Assembly: GCA_907165065.1 (NCBI GenBank)
Contig: OU015543.1
Coordinates: 13,643,638-13,707,637, forward strand
From: Caprimulgus europaeus
Taxonomy: Eukaryota; Chordata; Aves; Caprimulgiformes; Caprimulgidae
DNA length: 64,000 nucleotides
Direction of reading: 5' to 3'
Shown: in pieces, positions 26,501-38,559 of the stretch
How the letters are laid out: every line of letters begins with the position of its first letter
How positions within the stretch are numbered: position 1 is the first letter of the stretch
The notes under the pieces: model-generated
Told to the model about the DNA's origin: nothing
Seen by the model: the letters and a program-made list of their open reading frames with translations, nothing else
Database searches by the model: none
Position numbers and translations under genes: made by a program

Positions 26501-29500
26501 GCAGATCAAGAATCAATCAGGCGCAGCACTTTGTTTTCATAGGGAAGCCTACCTATCTCCAGCTCAAAGGATTCCTATGTTTTAGTCTCAATATGTGTTA
26601 GCACTATTCTGCAGAATAAATTTACCTTCCTTTAATACCATTCCGACTTCTGCCCTGAGTCTGTTTCCCATTTCAATCAGCTGCTGCTTCTCTTGGTTCA
26701 GAATTGAGATTTTTCTTGCTGCTTCCTTCAGTTTATTTTGCATTCCTTGTAGCGTGCAACTGACACCACATTGAAAGTCAACACCAGGACCTACTTCAGG
26801 TAACTGTTGTCCAACATCTACCATCTTTTCTTCAAGAACTTTGGGTTTTGTCTCCTGAAAAAAAAGATAGTGCTTACAAATGAGTATTTTCAAAGTGTGG
26901 TCTGCAGGTTTAGAGATTTGTACAGACACACATTAGAAGCCATTTGAAGAAAAAGTGTAAAGTTGAGGTCTCCAGCCCATTTTTGACGGTCCATTTTCAA
27001 GATTTTCTCAGCAATATAGGGCAAATTAAATTGTGGAGCAAAACACAGAAACAGCCTGGAACGTTCCCATAAATATTGTTAACTGTAACTATAAAATAAT
27101 ACACATAGGATAGACACTATAACTGTAAATTAGAGAGCAGTTAATTTTAAGATAAAATGTGGAAAAAAACCACTTTACAGCAGACAGCAAGCTATCACAA
27201 ACCCTTCTTTGTGTAATCATTGAGCGCATACACACAATTGGGGTAGGTATGACTTAAAATGTTGTTTTAAAGAGGAAGGCTGCAGAGTGAAAAGTAAAGA
27301 TTCTACAATCAGTTTTGCCTCTGCACACCTAATTGAGTCCAGTCGCACATATACATTATGATAAAGTATTTACCCAAAAGATCCCATCCTTGTTTTTCCC
27401 TTCAAAGTCCAGCAGTAACATTGTTTCATGTCTGTTCACCTTATCACAAAGCACATTACAAGTTTTTTGGTATTTTTAAAAAAGGCTAAAATACGGATTT
27501 ACAGTGCAAAACCTGGAGAGGCGATGCACAGTAGTTTAAGAACTGTCAAGTGGAAAAAAAATAAAAATCAAGAAGGGCTTGAAAGATCAGGAGTGACTTG
27601 TGCCAGGGAATGACTAGTCAGAACTTATTCCCCAAAGAGACTGACCATAATTTTGGCTGAAAAAATAATTGCTGGCTGTCATCTAACTTACACTCATTAC
27701 TTACTGACCACACAAGCATATATTGCTTCAGTTTTTAATATTTATTCAAACAAAATTAATATGCTAAATATTTAATTACACACACATGGGCATACAGATA
27801 TTTTAGGTAGTTTAAGCCTCTTCATACCTTTTCTGCACCTGGATTTACTATACAATCCAAGTTAGCTGAGCTGACTTTGATATTGCTCAAAGTGGTTCCA
27901 GCTGAAATTTTGTTTGTGCACAATGAACCTAAAAGAGGGGTAGAATATGAATGTATATGTATTTATCCAGAGTTTAGGTTTTCATAGCAACAGCTGCTTC
28001 AGAACTTTGTCTCACTAATATACATGTATGCCACTTCAGTAGATATACTGTAAACAGAGCTGAAGAAATATAAATAATAGTACAGTCTCACAATACACAA
28101 ACAACAGTCAGCTACAAAATACAGCAGTGACTAGACATGACATATTTAGAAGGGTCAATTTGTGGGTAAGGAGAAGTTTTATTTCTTCCAATACTGCATG
28201 ATTTAATCAGTATAGGGAAACAGGGAATACTGAATCTAACAAGAATAATTAAGACATAGTAGCTTCTTTCAATCACAGCTGAAAAAAAACGACCAATAAA
28301 TGGAAGCTAACCCCCCAAAAATATTCTTTTAGTTCCAGTAAAAATGTGAGTCTGTACATATTGATATATATGGAAAAGTCAGGGGAAAGAACAGATGACT
28401 TCCTGGAAATCAGAAGTGCCTCTCCAAGTTAACTCTCAAATTGTCTTAAAAATTTCAGATTTAACATTATCATCTCTTAGTGATTGGATATAGTCTCCAC
28501 ACACTTTAAAAAAGGATTTAAGAAATATTATTTTAGTTGAATAAAGTATTTCAGCCATAAAGAAAACTGATAATACATTTCTGAAAACTTACATTTATCA
28601 GCTTACAAAGATTATTACTTCTTTAATAGTACTAATAACAGTTTTGTAGTAATTTGTAATAAAGACATTCTCAGAATCTCAGACCTTTGTCTGCTTGTGC
28701 ACTGTGGAATCCTGAAAACCCCACAGTCACAATCTTTACGCACCCGTGGGTTGAGTAGCCCTCATACATTGTGACCGTGACCACTACACTTCCTTAACTG
28801 AATTTAGTTCTGTGGTGAGAGTTGTCACCTTGCTCTGCAAGCTGTCTGTTTTCTGTCAGAGGAAGAGAGGACACTATCTGCTCATCAAGACTCTCCATTT
28901 CTTTCCTCATTTGTGCAATAGCAGCCCGAAGGCTGGCATTCTCCTCGTGCAGCTTTTTTATTTCCAAGGTAGGAGTATCACTGCGCAGAGAACTATCATC
29001 ATACTGATATATCTGTAAAATAAAAGTACAACACAGTAACAACGCTTCATTAACGAGCAACACATTCTCTCCATAACACCACACACAGAGATCCTAATAC
29101 TTTCAATCCATGAACAGACTTGGGAGAAAAGAACAACAGGAAGAAAAGAAAGAGATCTGATTATTCTGGGGATTTGCCAGGGAAAAAAGTGCTATGATGA
29201 GAACCTGAGATGGCGGAGGAGGCACAGATGGGGAGCAGGATGGCTACAGAGGTGGCTCTATCTTATCACTGTTGTTCTTGGAAGTGTGCTATCTCTCTCT
29301 GTTCCATGCATGGGTAACTCATCTCCTTAAAGAACTTACTAATTCATGAGCAGTCCCCTTTCTGACCTGCCAAATTCTTGAAAGTGTTATTGGAGATAAT
29401 TTCTTCAAAAGAACATAAAGAGGCTGGACATCCTTTGCTAAACTTGAAAAGAGTAAGGAGTGTATGGATTACACCTACACAATGTGGACAATGGACAACA

Positions 29501-31494
29501 TCTAGAAAACCCCTAAGCACTTCCTATTCTAAAACAAGTAGCAATGTCTTCATTTTGGGCATTAGTTACAGATAAGCTAACAGTGAACAATGTAAAAGGA
29601 ACATTTATCAGAAGCTTCTGCCTTCACAAGGGCCTTGAAGCTCGAATTTTGGAATTATATGTGGTGGAAGTATGAAATGATGAGCAAGTGTCACTCTTTA
29701 TTACAGAGTTCCAAAACTGAAAAGGCTGATAAAACCTAGGTTTTGTCACCCTCATGGAGTCTCAGACTGATCTGAAGAAAGGACCTGTACGCTGCAGATA
29801 CTGTACTAGTCTTGCCAACAACATTAACAGTTACAGTGGAAGACAACAGTGAATGTGAACAGTAAAATAACTCCTTCCTAACTCTGATTCTCTTAGTATG
29901 TGAATGATCAGTTTGCAAATCAGTCCAGTTTGAAATGAAATTGTAGCAGTCTACTTTTGTCTAATTTAATATAATTTTTTTTCAGGAATTATCTTTCCGA
30001 ATACACCACACTGCGTTCAGAAACCGCTACACTTGCTTACCAGTGCGCTTTTTCTTATCGGCAGTCTCTGATAATACACTCTGAACTGCTCATAGTTGAG
30101 CATCTGTAGCTGCCCAGTAGGGTGCACTGCAGCACACTGTTTACTTTCATTCTTTTCCAAGACAATTTTCTACTCATAATGCATTATCCTTCAGCATGGC
30201 TTCAAATCAGTGTTATGTTTGCAATTTTGACTGGCTTTTTAAAATATATGTATTTTAATAAGTAGCAATGAAATAAAAAGTAGTTTGTGATACTAAAATA
30301 TAAAACATTATTTTAAACAGCTGGAAAATTAGCATTTTGAAGCATTGCCTTAAAAGTCTTACTTTACAACTTTAAAACCTGCCCTGAATTGCAACTAACA
30401 CGGAGCCTCGAGAACATTCCAGAAATTAATTCTTCCCATTCTGATGTGCCACGATGGTACAGTACATTGTCCTGTTTTGGAGCAACTGTCTACAACCAGC
30501 TTGCTCCTTTTGCCAGCGAGTAATGGATCAGAGCCATAGTGAAGCCTGTGACACCTAATCTACATCTTCCAGGCTAGATGTATCTATATTTTGAATTAAA
30601 CATATGAAACAGATGAACTGCTTACAAGAAGTCCAGTGGAAACAAGCCCGGTAAAGTTGTCATCTCAGAATGAATTCACCCAAGTTAAAACATTAAGTCT
30701 TGTCTAACCTGTTTCTCCCCTTCAGGTAAAATACTGTGATTAAACTATGCTTATACTGTCTGTTTTCTTTTAACAGTCAAAGCAGAAAGAACAGTTTTCA
30801 CTTCATGCAACCTGTAGTCTGTTTTTTGTATATCAGCTTCAACCAAGGAAGGAAGGAAGGGAGGGAAAACAAGAGGATATCAGTATCTCAAGGACAAAAG
30901 GAAAAAGGAATATTAAATCACAGGACAGGGACTTAAAATATATCCCTTTTGGCTCTGTCAAAAACTGTCTTCACAGAAAAATAATTTGCCTTCACTGTCT
31001 CATCTTCTGTATGTGAAATGGACAATGTTGATTTATCTTTCAGGTGTTCCTATGCTACACCTATTGATCCTTATGAATCACTTTGAGAAGACAATGGTAA
31101 AATAAAACACTAGAGTAAATGCCTGCATTCCAAACTTTGTAAACAAGTTCCTTACAAGGGGCAGCTGCCAGATAAGCAAAGCAATGGCTACTACACAGGT
31201 GGTGCATAATTTTCAAAACTGTCATTAGAAATCTTACAAATTTAGGTAAAAAAATAGAAGCTTATACAACTACAGCAACGTTAAAGCAGAACATTCTAAT
31301 TAGGAAAAAAAAAAGGATTAAAAAAAAGAAAGGACTGCTAGATGGCACTGCAGCTACACAGTATTGTTTCTCCTTATTCTTATACCTGTTTCTGACAAGC
31401 AAGCTCCCCTTCCAGTTCTTGGATTTTTCTCTCCATGTGATGTTTCAGGTTCACATACTCCTCAAACTGATGATCTATGTGACTGTTCCTAAAG
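14590..31494 (-). CDS. CCDC57: CCDC57, eight intact downstream coding exons
   Basis: Coiled-coil protein of centrioles/centrosomes; the mammalian protein is linked to centriole duplication, microtubules and ciliogenesis. Exons in transcript order: 31494-31386, 29012-28829, 27928-27828, 26854-26626, 25988-25852, 22876-22757, 22374-22161, 14810-14590 (stop 14592-14590). All are open and all phases agree. Recognisable blocks: LEIKKLHEENASLRAAIAQM in the second exon, with RKEMESLDEQI right after it; NQEKQQLIEMGNRLRAEVGM in the fourth; IWQTLETGSSPSIFSSQ in the seventh; C-terminus MAKIRNYNIKD. The last intron uses a GC donor. No long central coiled-coil exons lie between 29,013 and 31,385, although exon phases there are compatible. 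The exon upstream (33,770-34,155) is disrupted. Starting at the ATG at 31436-31434, the rest would be about 418 residues. Gene identity is firm; whether a protein is made is open. Confidence 0.88.
20480..20935 (-). mobile_element. Diverged CR1 LINE copy
   Basis: Reverse complement of CR1: 'gtaggttggaaaggacctctggg' near 20,482 (the tail block), then after diverged sequence 'gtgttccagcatcctggctgtcttagtggctctccactggactct' and 'gtaccagagggttcaagactggacacactactccagatgtggcc', the CR1 block that normally reads as lower-confidence homologues at 38.1 and 43.3 kb. May be two fragments. Confidence 0.65.
21181..21458 (-). mobile_element. CR1 LINE 3' end, well preserved
   Basis: Begins with tcatagaatcatagaatggt, the reverse complement of the CR1 terminal octamer repeat, then ttgggttggaagggacctta and the usual 3' sequence up to 'ctcataggagaggtgctccagccctttg'. 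Sits in the last CCDC57 intron in the same orientation as the gene. Confidence 0.95.
23733..24125 (+). mobile_element. Two adjoining CR1 fragments
   Basis: Plus-strand CR1 sequence. 23,733-23,815 carries the 3' block 'gacatggtttagaggtggaattggtagtgtttggtttatggttgg'. From about 23,826 a second piece starts with 'ggagaggctggggaagctggccttgtttagcctccagaag' and ends near 'aacactggaacaagttgcccacagaggtt'. The order (3' block before internal block) shows two insertions or a rearrangement. Opposite in strand to the host gene CCDC57. Confidence 0.8.
24735..25706 (+). mobile_element. CR1 LINE with remnant of the reverse transcriptase C-terminus
   Basis: Longest CR1 copy in the window. The 5' part translates as the end of the CR1 reverse transcriptase core: the usual G-V-P-Q-G-S-I-L-G-P-V-L-F-N-x-F-(L/I)-N-D-L block can be read in damaged form, and FADDTKLGG appears as FVNDSKLGG, so a catalytic Asp is lost. 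It ends at 'atattctgtgattcta', a degraded terminal octamer. Frames are broken; it is not active. It lies between CCDC57 exons at 25,852 and 22,876. Confidence 0.9.
30010..30140 (-). other. Unassigned CpG-containing block with an open frame and donor-like end
   Basis: Within the CCDC57 intron where central exons would be expected, a short segment is richer in CpG than its surroundings. The minus strand has an open frame (TGQLQMLNYEQFRVYYQRLP, then IRKSAL) ending at a donor-like CTG|GTAAGC (exon end 30,041). It does not resemble the missing CCDC57 coiled coil and I recognise no family. It may be part of an unidentified repeat or pure chance. Confidence 0.25.
30847..30870. repeat. Short GGAA microsatellite
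   Basis: Imperfect (GGAA)n: aaggaaggaaggaagggaggg, in a CCDC57 intron. Tandem GGAA is an ETS-type core, but no function is implied. Confidence 0.7.
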
Positions 31495-33769
31495 CTATAA
31501 ACAAAAATAAAACAAATTTACATTAAAGAGCATCTCTGGTGACCTAATAAGACATACGTATGTAAAGTTTTTTGAACAATAACACGTAATTATAAATACA
31601 AGATGCTATAATTTCCTAAAGAAACAGCTACTGTAATTTTTGTTCTCATTAAGCCGGTTGAAATCAATTCTAACAGTATATGACATTTCTCAAAACTGCA
31701 CTTCAAAAGTTAGTTGCATATGAAATACCAAAGATCTACTGAAAAGTGGTGCAAGACTTCCACTTAAGTATAACAGAGTTCCTCCTCCACGCAAAAATTT
31801 CTGTTATATAAGAAGAAATTGCAAAACAAGGGCTACCCAGCAGAAATCCGAGCTTTTATATACATTTAAAAATAGAAGCAGCACCATATCTTTTCCTTTC
31901 CTCCCTCCAGTATTTATATTTGCTATCAACAAAAAAAGTTTCTCTGAGATACAGTGGAAGAATACCAGTATGGCCAGCATTTCAAACAAATCTGAAGAGC
32001 TCATACTACTACCATGACCAGTAAGTTCTCTAATGATACACTGAACCTTTCCAAGCTTTGGATTTATCCCTGCAAGACTCAACAGGCTTGGTGCAGCCTG
32101 TTACATGGCCAAATAGACCTGGATTAATATCATGCAGCTCTTCAACATTCTGACTGCTTTCAATCTGCAGTTATTTTATGTAGCTGAATGACCACTGTAT
32201 TTGGTTAGATAAGATTGCTCATAAAATAACTGCATATATGGAACTACAAACTAGAGCTGCATAGTTACAGACAGCTAAATGCATATTCACTTTCATTTTC
32301 TGCTAGATTTTGCTTTTAAATTTACACTTCACCTAAATTAACCTGAATGCTACAGCCAACACTTATGCATATAAATAAAGTTTAACAGAAGTGTCATCTC
32401 AGTGTAGTCTAGACAGGTGCTTTTACACCTCCCTTGTTCATCCTGCAACTCTCCAGGGCAACGCAGATAAGAAGAACAATTGCTGTACTGCTCAGCGATC
32501 GTGACTGGTATCCAGCTCAGCCTGCCAAAGAGGTAACGCTACGTGTAAAAGACTCAAACTCTCCTTCCATTCCCAAAAGATGTGCTCCATATAACGCTCT
32601 TGAACTGGCTTTAAATGAATTTGCATATGCCCCAGAACCACAGTAACATCAGTTAGTGACCTTTCAGGAATTCCAGATCCACGTCCAGATCACTTCTAAT
32701 AACTAAAAAAAGTTACTTAAAACTTATTCAGCCATCTGTACATTATAAATGCAGTTTGAGTCAGAACACTTTACAGCAGTTACTATTTTAAACACTGAAT
32801 AATCCCAAAGATACTGTTATATCTGAAGATAGTAGTTATATTAAACAAGAATGATGTGCAGACAGATCTAAAGAAATAAGCATTTATTCCTCTCTCCTGC
32901 AAGGTTTGAAAGTCTACACAGAATAATAAAAATTAGCAAGAATGGCTACATTGCTTTAGCTATCTTCAATTGCCTGTTTTAGTCAGAAATCTTGGTCCTG
33001 TGACTGGATATACTTCTCAGTCTTCCACAGAGGCCTATCAGAGAAGGTTGGGACAAAATGTATTTAAGAGTGGACAAATCCAACTCCTATCATAAGAATA
33101 GCTTGCAATGGCTTAAAATAGTTGGAAGGCTGAACAATTTGTGTTGAATCTACAGCACAATATAGCACCTAATATCTAGTAAACTTAGATAATATTATTG
33201 ACAATGGTTGATACCATTCTCATTTGTCTTATTAAGTATACAGAAGACAAGTGCATCTTGATGTAACACATAGGAGACATATCACAATATTGTCAGATTA
33301 ATCTAATTTCCTAGAGATGTTTCAGTGCCCAAGGAAAAAGTATTTCCTTCTGACAAATCTTTTCTGCTCCCCACACTGTGCTTCCCTTATAATCATGCCA
33401 TCTCCACACAGTCATATTGTCTCCCCACACCAACACACACCATTGTAAATTATGTAGGGACATGCTGTATGTTTTAAGAGCAACCTCACTTTCACTTAAT
33501 GGTATCCTTTTTCTAACATGTTGCCAGAAATCATACAAGTCACTCTGGAAAACAAGATACAGGAGGTGTAAAGATAGCCCCAGTCACTTCTGTTAGCCCT
33601 CACTCTGTTCATGTTCTAGGTGTTCCTGGCAGAATAGATAATAGTTATCTCCATGCTCAAAGTGCTCTCTACTGTATGAATGGTTACTGCTTTATCCCAA
33701 TACAAAGACGTATTAGAAAAGCTAAATTTCTCTTTTCCTGTATACTATTCTAAGGAAGTCCCACCTCAC

Positions 33770-34155
33770 CTGCAAAACCATTCCAGCTCTAACTTATGTT
33801 CTTCACTGTGTTGTTGGTAGTGATAATGAAGTTTGTGTCTTTTTCTTCTCTCCTTGACAATCATTTGCTCCACTTTACCAATTCTATTCTAAGATCACTA
33901 ATCTCTGCCTGTTTAGCATTTTCAGATGTTTTCCGATGAGTGACTGTGACATCATAGTATTCTAACTCTCTCTCTTCTAAAATTCTTAGGTTAGAGACAA
34001 AATATTCTTTCAGTTTGTTACATTTCCTCATGTATGTCTTGGAGTTTCTTTTTGAGATCTCGCAGCATTTCCTTTTGACCCGGGAATTAGTAAGCATGTA
34101 GCTCTTTCCCTTCTTTTTCTTTCCACTGAAGGAGATAATTTAGTTCTTTCTCCAT
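33770..34155 (-). pseudogene. CCDC57: CCDC57 first coding exon, disrupted by a stop and two frameshifts
   Basis: The minus strand has a start-like ATG at 34155-34153 (MEKELNYLLQWKEKE, like the N-terminus of mammalian CCDC57). It then shows three lesions: a TAA at 34089-34087 after 22 codons; one extra base near 34,020; and one missing base near 33,873-33,878. Across these breaks homology continues without gaps at the breakpoints (FVSNLRILEERELE; EEHKLELEWF). The exon ends in a good donor (CAG|GTGAGG, exon end 33,770), and its final frame joins the next exon at 31,494 in phase. The second shift lies beside an A run and could be a sequencing error; the stop codon is not easily explained that way. 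I read this as gene decay or a changed start, not a chance likeness. Confidence 0.82.
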
Positions 34156-34179
34156 TTGTAACACCACTATAAATCTGAA

Positions 34180-37100
34180 ACAGGAGCTGACAGAAGACAG
34201 TTAAGACTGACAACTAATACAGATCAAGTATCTTGTCACTCCCACTCTACTACATAGCTGATAATTTATTACCAGTGAATTTTAAATTTAATTGTAAAGT
34301 TTCCTGGACCATCAGGCACTGGCCACTTGTGGAAGCAGAATTTACTTTTACTTATACTCCTGCATTGTCCAGGGATAAGACTTTCCAAATTAGTTATAAA
34401 ATGCCACTAATTTTTGGTGTGGGAAAACATAAATTTCTCCTTTCTTTATATAGACTGAAAATAGAGGCATAAAAAGATTTAGTCACTGTAAACTGCACAC
34501 ATATTTCTCTTTTCTATGAGATATTTATGACAAGTCAAATCACAGTCCAGCCTTCTTGTATATAAACAATATCAACTGCTGTGTCCCATTTGTCTTCTGC
34601 TCCCACAATTACTCACAGGACTACAAGCCTACTGTTCTGTCCACAGCTAAATCCACCTTGAAGTTACTTTTCAGAAAGGACAACAGGCATGAGGAAATAG
34701 CTGTATTTCAGTAACATATCAACTGTATCTTTCAAACTAAAAGGAAAACGTTTATTACACAAAGGTTGTGCTTTTACTGGTAAAACCCTTTACCTGCTTT
34801 ACTTCCATCTCTTCTTATTGTTTACTCTGCATATTTGCCTCATATCTAATTACAAACTCTGTAGAAGAAAAAGACATTATTTCTAAGAACCACGGCTCTT
34901 AAAAAAAAAAAAAAAAAAAGGGAAGGAAAGTAGATGGTAATTTCTGCTCTGATCTCTGCTCCAGAGATTTGGGAAAAATCTCTGGAGTCAATACAGCTTC
35001 TCTCACTCTCACAGTATTATTCTGTGTCACTGGTTACAGATAATGCCACGTGGATAAGCACAGGGATGCAGAGAACAAATTAGACAAGCATCTCTTTCAA
35101 ATAGTGACTCTTTAATCTCTTTAAATGAAAGAGAGATTTCCAGATCAGCAAACATTATGTGACATCTCTGTGCTAAAGGATGTCACAATTTAAGCATCAT
35201 TATTCACAAACAAACTACATAACTAATTCTCCAGGATCAAAAAATGAGTCTCTGATCGTTGGACATGACAAGTATAAAAAAATCTCAAGCTTCCTCTTCC
35301 CAGGTGCACCAAGTAAATACTGCTAAAGAACATAATGATCTTTCAGTTCTGCTGGCCTATGATTTCACATTTATTTCTAAGGCAATTAAAATAAAATTAT
35401 GTTTTCTCTTCACATTCCACTTCTTGTTGGCAACCTTCAAATTCTGCTACCATGTAGAAATTAGTATAAGTAGTATCTTCTTCATTTGGGTAAGAAGAAC
35501 TAGGTATTTTTTGTAACAGTCACTGTCATGGTTATTGATGAACAGTACCTGCCTCCCTTCCTGTAACATGCAATGCTGAGAAAGATTCGTTCTTTCTGTA
35601 TCTTCCTTTCTGCTACTGTTGCTCCAAGTGCATCTGATGGTTACCACAATTAAGATTAACTGAAAGTGACTTCCTTCCCCCTTCCATCCCAATCATAAAT
35701 ACATTAAAGATAAAAAATGCCTATGGGATGCTTTCTGGACTCAAGGCACTGAAATAAACTATGCTCAGTCTATACCCATTAAGGTATTAAAATATTTTTG
35801 TAAGTGCCTTTTAAAAACCTGATGTATGCTTCATTAGCTAAAATTAGCAATACATTATTAGACCTTTGTGTAAGGAATAAAAAACAAGACCACAGCTCCA
35901 GCCTATTACTTTCTTGAAATCATCAAACTGAAGTCACAATTTCTCTTGGAAAGAAGTGGTTAAGAAAAATGATACTTCTTTTACAATCTGTCTCTATGAT
36001 TATCTTAAAATTAAAAGGCACCACACAGTTTCCTATAGAAACATGAGCCTTACTGTGACTTTAAAATATTGCTTTCCATCAGAGAGCTGTATTTTTTAGA
36101 GATGCAATTTAATAGGGGAGAAGGGAGTATTTTGCCTTTGATAGCACCAGTATTTATAATTGCAAGTTAGTTTCAATAAGGACTATAATAGAAATAATAG
36201 TGTAATTTTAAATATAAATTGCACCAATTGCCTGGATGTCTTACAGTCAAAATACAAATAGTAAACCTATATATGATGACATTAAAAGATGACTTATGAA
36301 ACAGCACATATTAGTAAGAGACAACATCTTTCAACAAGCACAGCTTACCCGTACAACCTATAGAGCAAAGTTACTCATTACAATCCAATCACTTACTTCA
36401 AGCTTATCCAGAAAGAGGCGATTGATAGGTACTCCTGTTCCCCCACACAAGGGCCTAATGGGACTCATATCAGCCTCTTTACCAAAGGAAAATGATGGCT
36501 GGGCTGTAAATCACACACAATTGACTGCTGTTAGCATATTTGACTCAGTGGAGATTTCACACCTGTTACTACTAAAATGATACTTCAACAAGAAGTTAGA
36601 TGCCAAATCTGAGCTAGTCACTTTTCAACCAAATAAAGAGAACAAGGTGATGCTGAAAAACTGAATTTCAGAGTAATACTTGAGATAATTCAGACTTCCA
36701 CACAACCTTTATTTGTCAGAGGTGCAAAGCTTTAAAATTTTGTTCAAAGTATAAAGAAGCTGTACTTGCTTTTCTCTTCCTTGCTAGCCTTATAACATAC
36801 CCCTATTGTAATAAGAATGTGTGTAACAGACCAGCAGAGCTAATAAATCAGGACTGCTTCTCTTCCTTTCAAAACTACAGAAAAGAGGATGAGAAAGAAA
36901 ATGACATACAGCCAGTATCAGTTAAGTATCTCTAGCCACAACTGTTTTCCTTCATGCAACAGTAACAGAAAAAACCACGACCACCTGAGTATTAGCACAG
37001 CTATTTCCCTATGAGCTGCAAGTCATGATGAGACAAGCAATCAGCATATGAGACAGCTCCACTGTTGCAATAAAAAAAACCGAAATCATGTCAACATAGT

Positions 37101-37697
37101 TCTGAGAAAAAAAATATGACAATCGGTGACACAAGTTAGCATCACTTGTGTGCTGTTTCTTCCCTGCTAGTAGCTGGTTTGCTATTTACCTTACTAGTAA
37201 GTTTAAACATATAAAACAGCAAATATACATCACGCATTATACAATCCAATCAGAATAGATAAAGTATAGCAGAAGCTGGGGGACAGGATAAGGACCAATA
37301 ACATACAAGAGAAACCTGGGATGTCAGGTACTGAGCAGGGACACACCTCTGGCAAAGTACAGAGTGGGCTATGCTGCAGGGTACATAATAACTTGATGTC
37401 AAGCTCTATCATCACGCAGGACAGATAGAAGAGTCGGAGGCATAAGGGACTGCATAAGTAAAAGACAAGATATGGTGGAAAGAAACAATTGCCCCTGGAC
37501 TGAGAAATGGGTATATATTATAGAGAGCAACCAGGAATGTAAATAGAGGGCAACACACCATGAGGAACGCTGACACTGAGTCCGTAGAGCAAACAACCTC
37601 AAGGACGACAGGAAGGGACAGTCACATGGATGGAAGAAAGGAATGCTACTGGCAAGCCAGGGATCAAATACCCTGCAGGACTACAGGTTTGTATGCA
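34180..37697. other. Upstream of CCDC57 first coding exon; no exon seen
   Basis: AT-rich sequence between the disrupted CCDC57 exon and the CR1 at 37.7 kb. Contains a poly-A run at 34,901-34,919. It is presumably the CCDC57 first intron if transcription starts in the CpG island at 38.5-39.0 kb. Nothing else supported. Confidence 0.5.
34901..34919. repeat. Poly-A run
   Basis: Nineteen A residues between CCTCTT-type sequence and GGGAAGG; simple repeat upstream of the CCDC57 first coding exon. Confidence 0.8.
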
Positions 37698-38241
37698 CAG
37701 AATCATAAAGGTTGGAAAAGACCTCTAAGATCATCAAGTCCAACCGTCAACCCAACACCACCGTGCCCACTAAACCATATCCTGAAGTGCCATGTCTACA
37801 TGTTTTCTGAACACCTCCAGGGATGGCAACTCCACCACTTCCCTGGCAGACTGTTCCAATGCTTGACCGCTCTTTCAGTACAGAAATTTTTCCTAATATC
37901 TAATCTAAACCTCCCCTGGTGCAACCTGAGGAGGCCATTTCCTCTCATCCTACCACTAGTTACTCAAGAGAAGAGATCAACACCCACCTCACTCCAACCT
38001 CCTTTCAGGTAGTTTCAGAGAGTGAGAAGGTCTCTCCTCAGCCTTCTTTTCTTCAGACTAAACAAAGCCAGTCCCCTCAGCTGCTCCTCATAAGACCTGT
38101 TCTCCAGATCCTTCACCAGCTTTGTTGCCCTTCTCTGGACATGCTCCAGCAACTCAATATCCTTCTTGCAGGGAGGGGCCCAAAACTGAACACAGCACTC
38201 GAGGTGCAGCCTCACCAGTGCCAAGTACAGGGGAGTACGCC
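37698..38241 (-). mobile_element. CR1 LINE, about 540 bp of the 3' region
   Basis: Reverse complement of CR1: starts 'agaatcataaaggttggaaaagacctctaagatcatcaagtccaac', continues through 'cctcccctggtgcaacctgaggaggccatttcctctcatcc' and ends 'ctcaccagtgccaagtacaggggagtac'. One of the most complete 3' copies here; it ends some 300 bp short of the CpG island. Confidence 0.95.
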
Positions 38242-38559
38242 TTAAGTGTGGAGAGGCAGAGAAAGACATAAAGCAGTGGGAGCAAAAGAAAACACTGCCA
38301 GTAGAACAGCAATCAGGCAGGAAGCAGATCCCAGGAGGAGGAGTGAGAAGTCCCATGGAGGGCCCAGAGGGTCAGATGCTCTGAGGCAGAAGAGCAGATG
38401 GCCGTCAGTCTGCCGAGGTCAATCCCTAGAGGAAAGCAGTAGAAAGGAGCACACGGTAGCACAAGATAATGCTTGGGACTCAAGAGGCAGCACACAGAAG
38501 GCACTTAGTAGCAGTAAGGCTACCGAAGGAAGTCCCCAGAGAGAGAACAGGGTGCAAGA

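Noticed and set aside
37560-38356. Open frames of 150, 108 and 113 codons near 38 kb
   Set aside because: They are translations, on the wrong or right strand, of CR1 3' sequence.
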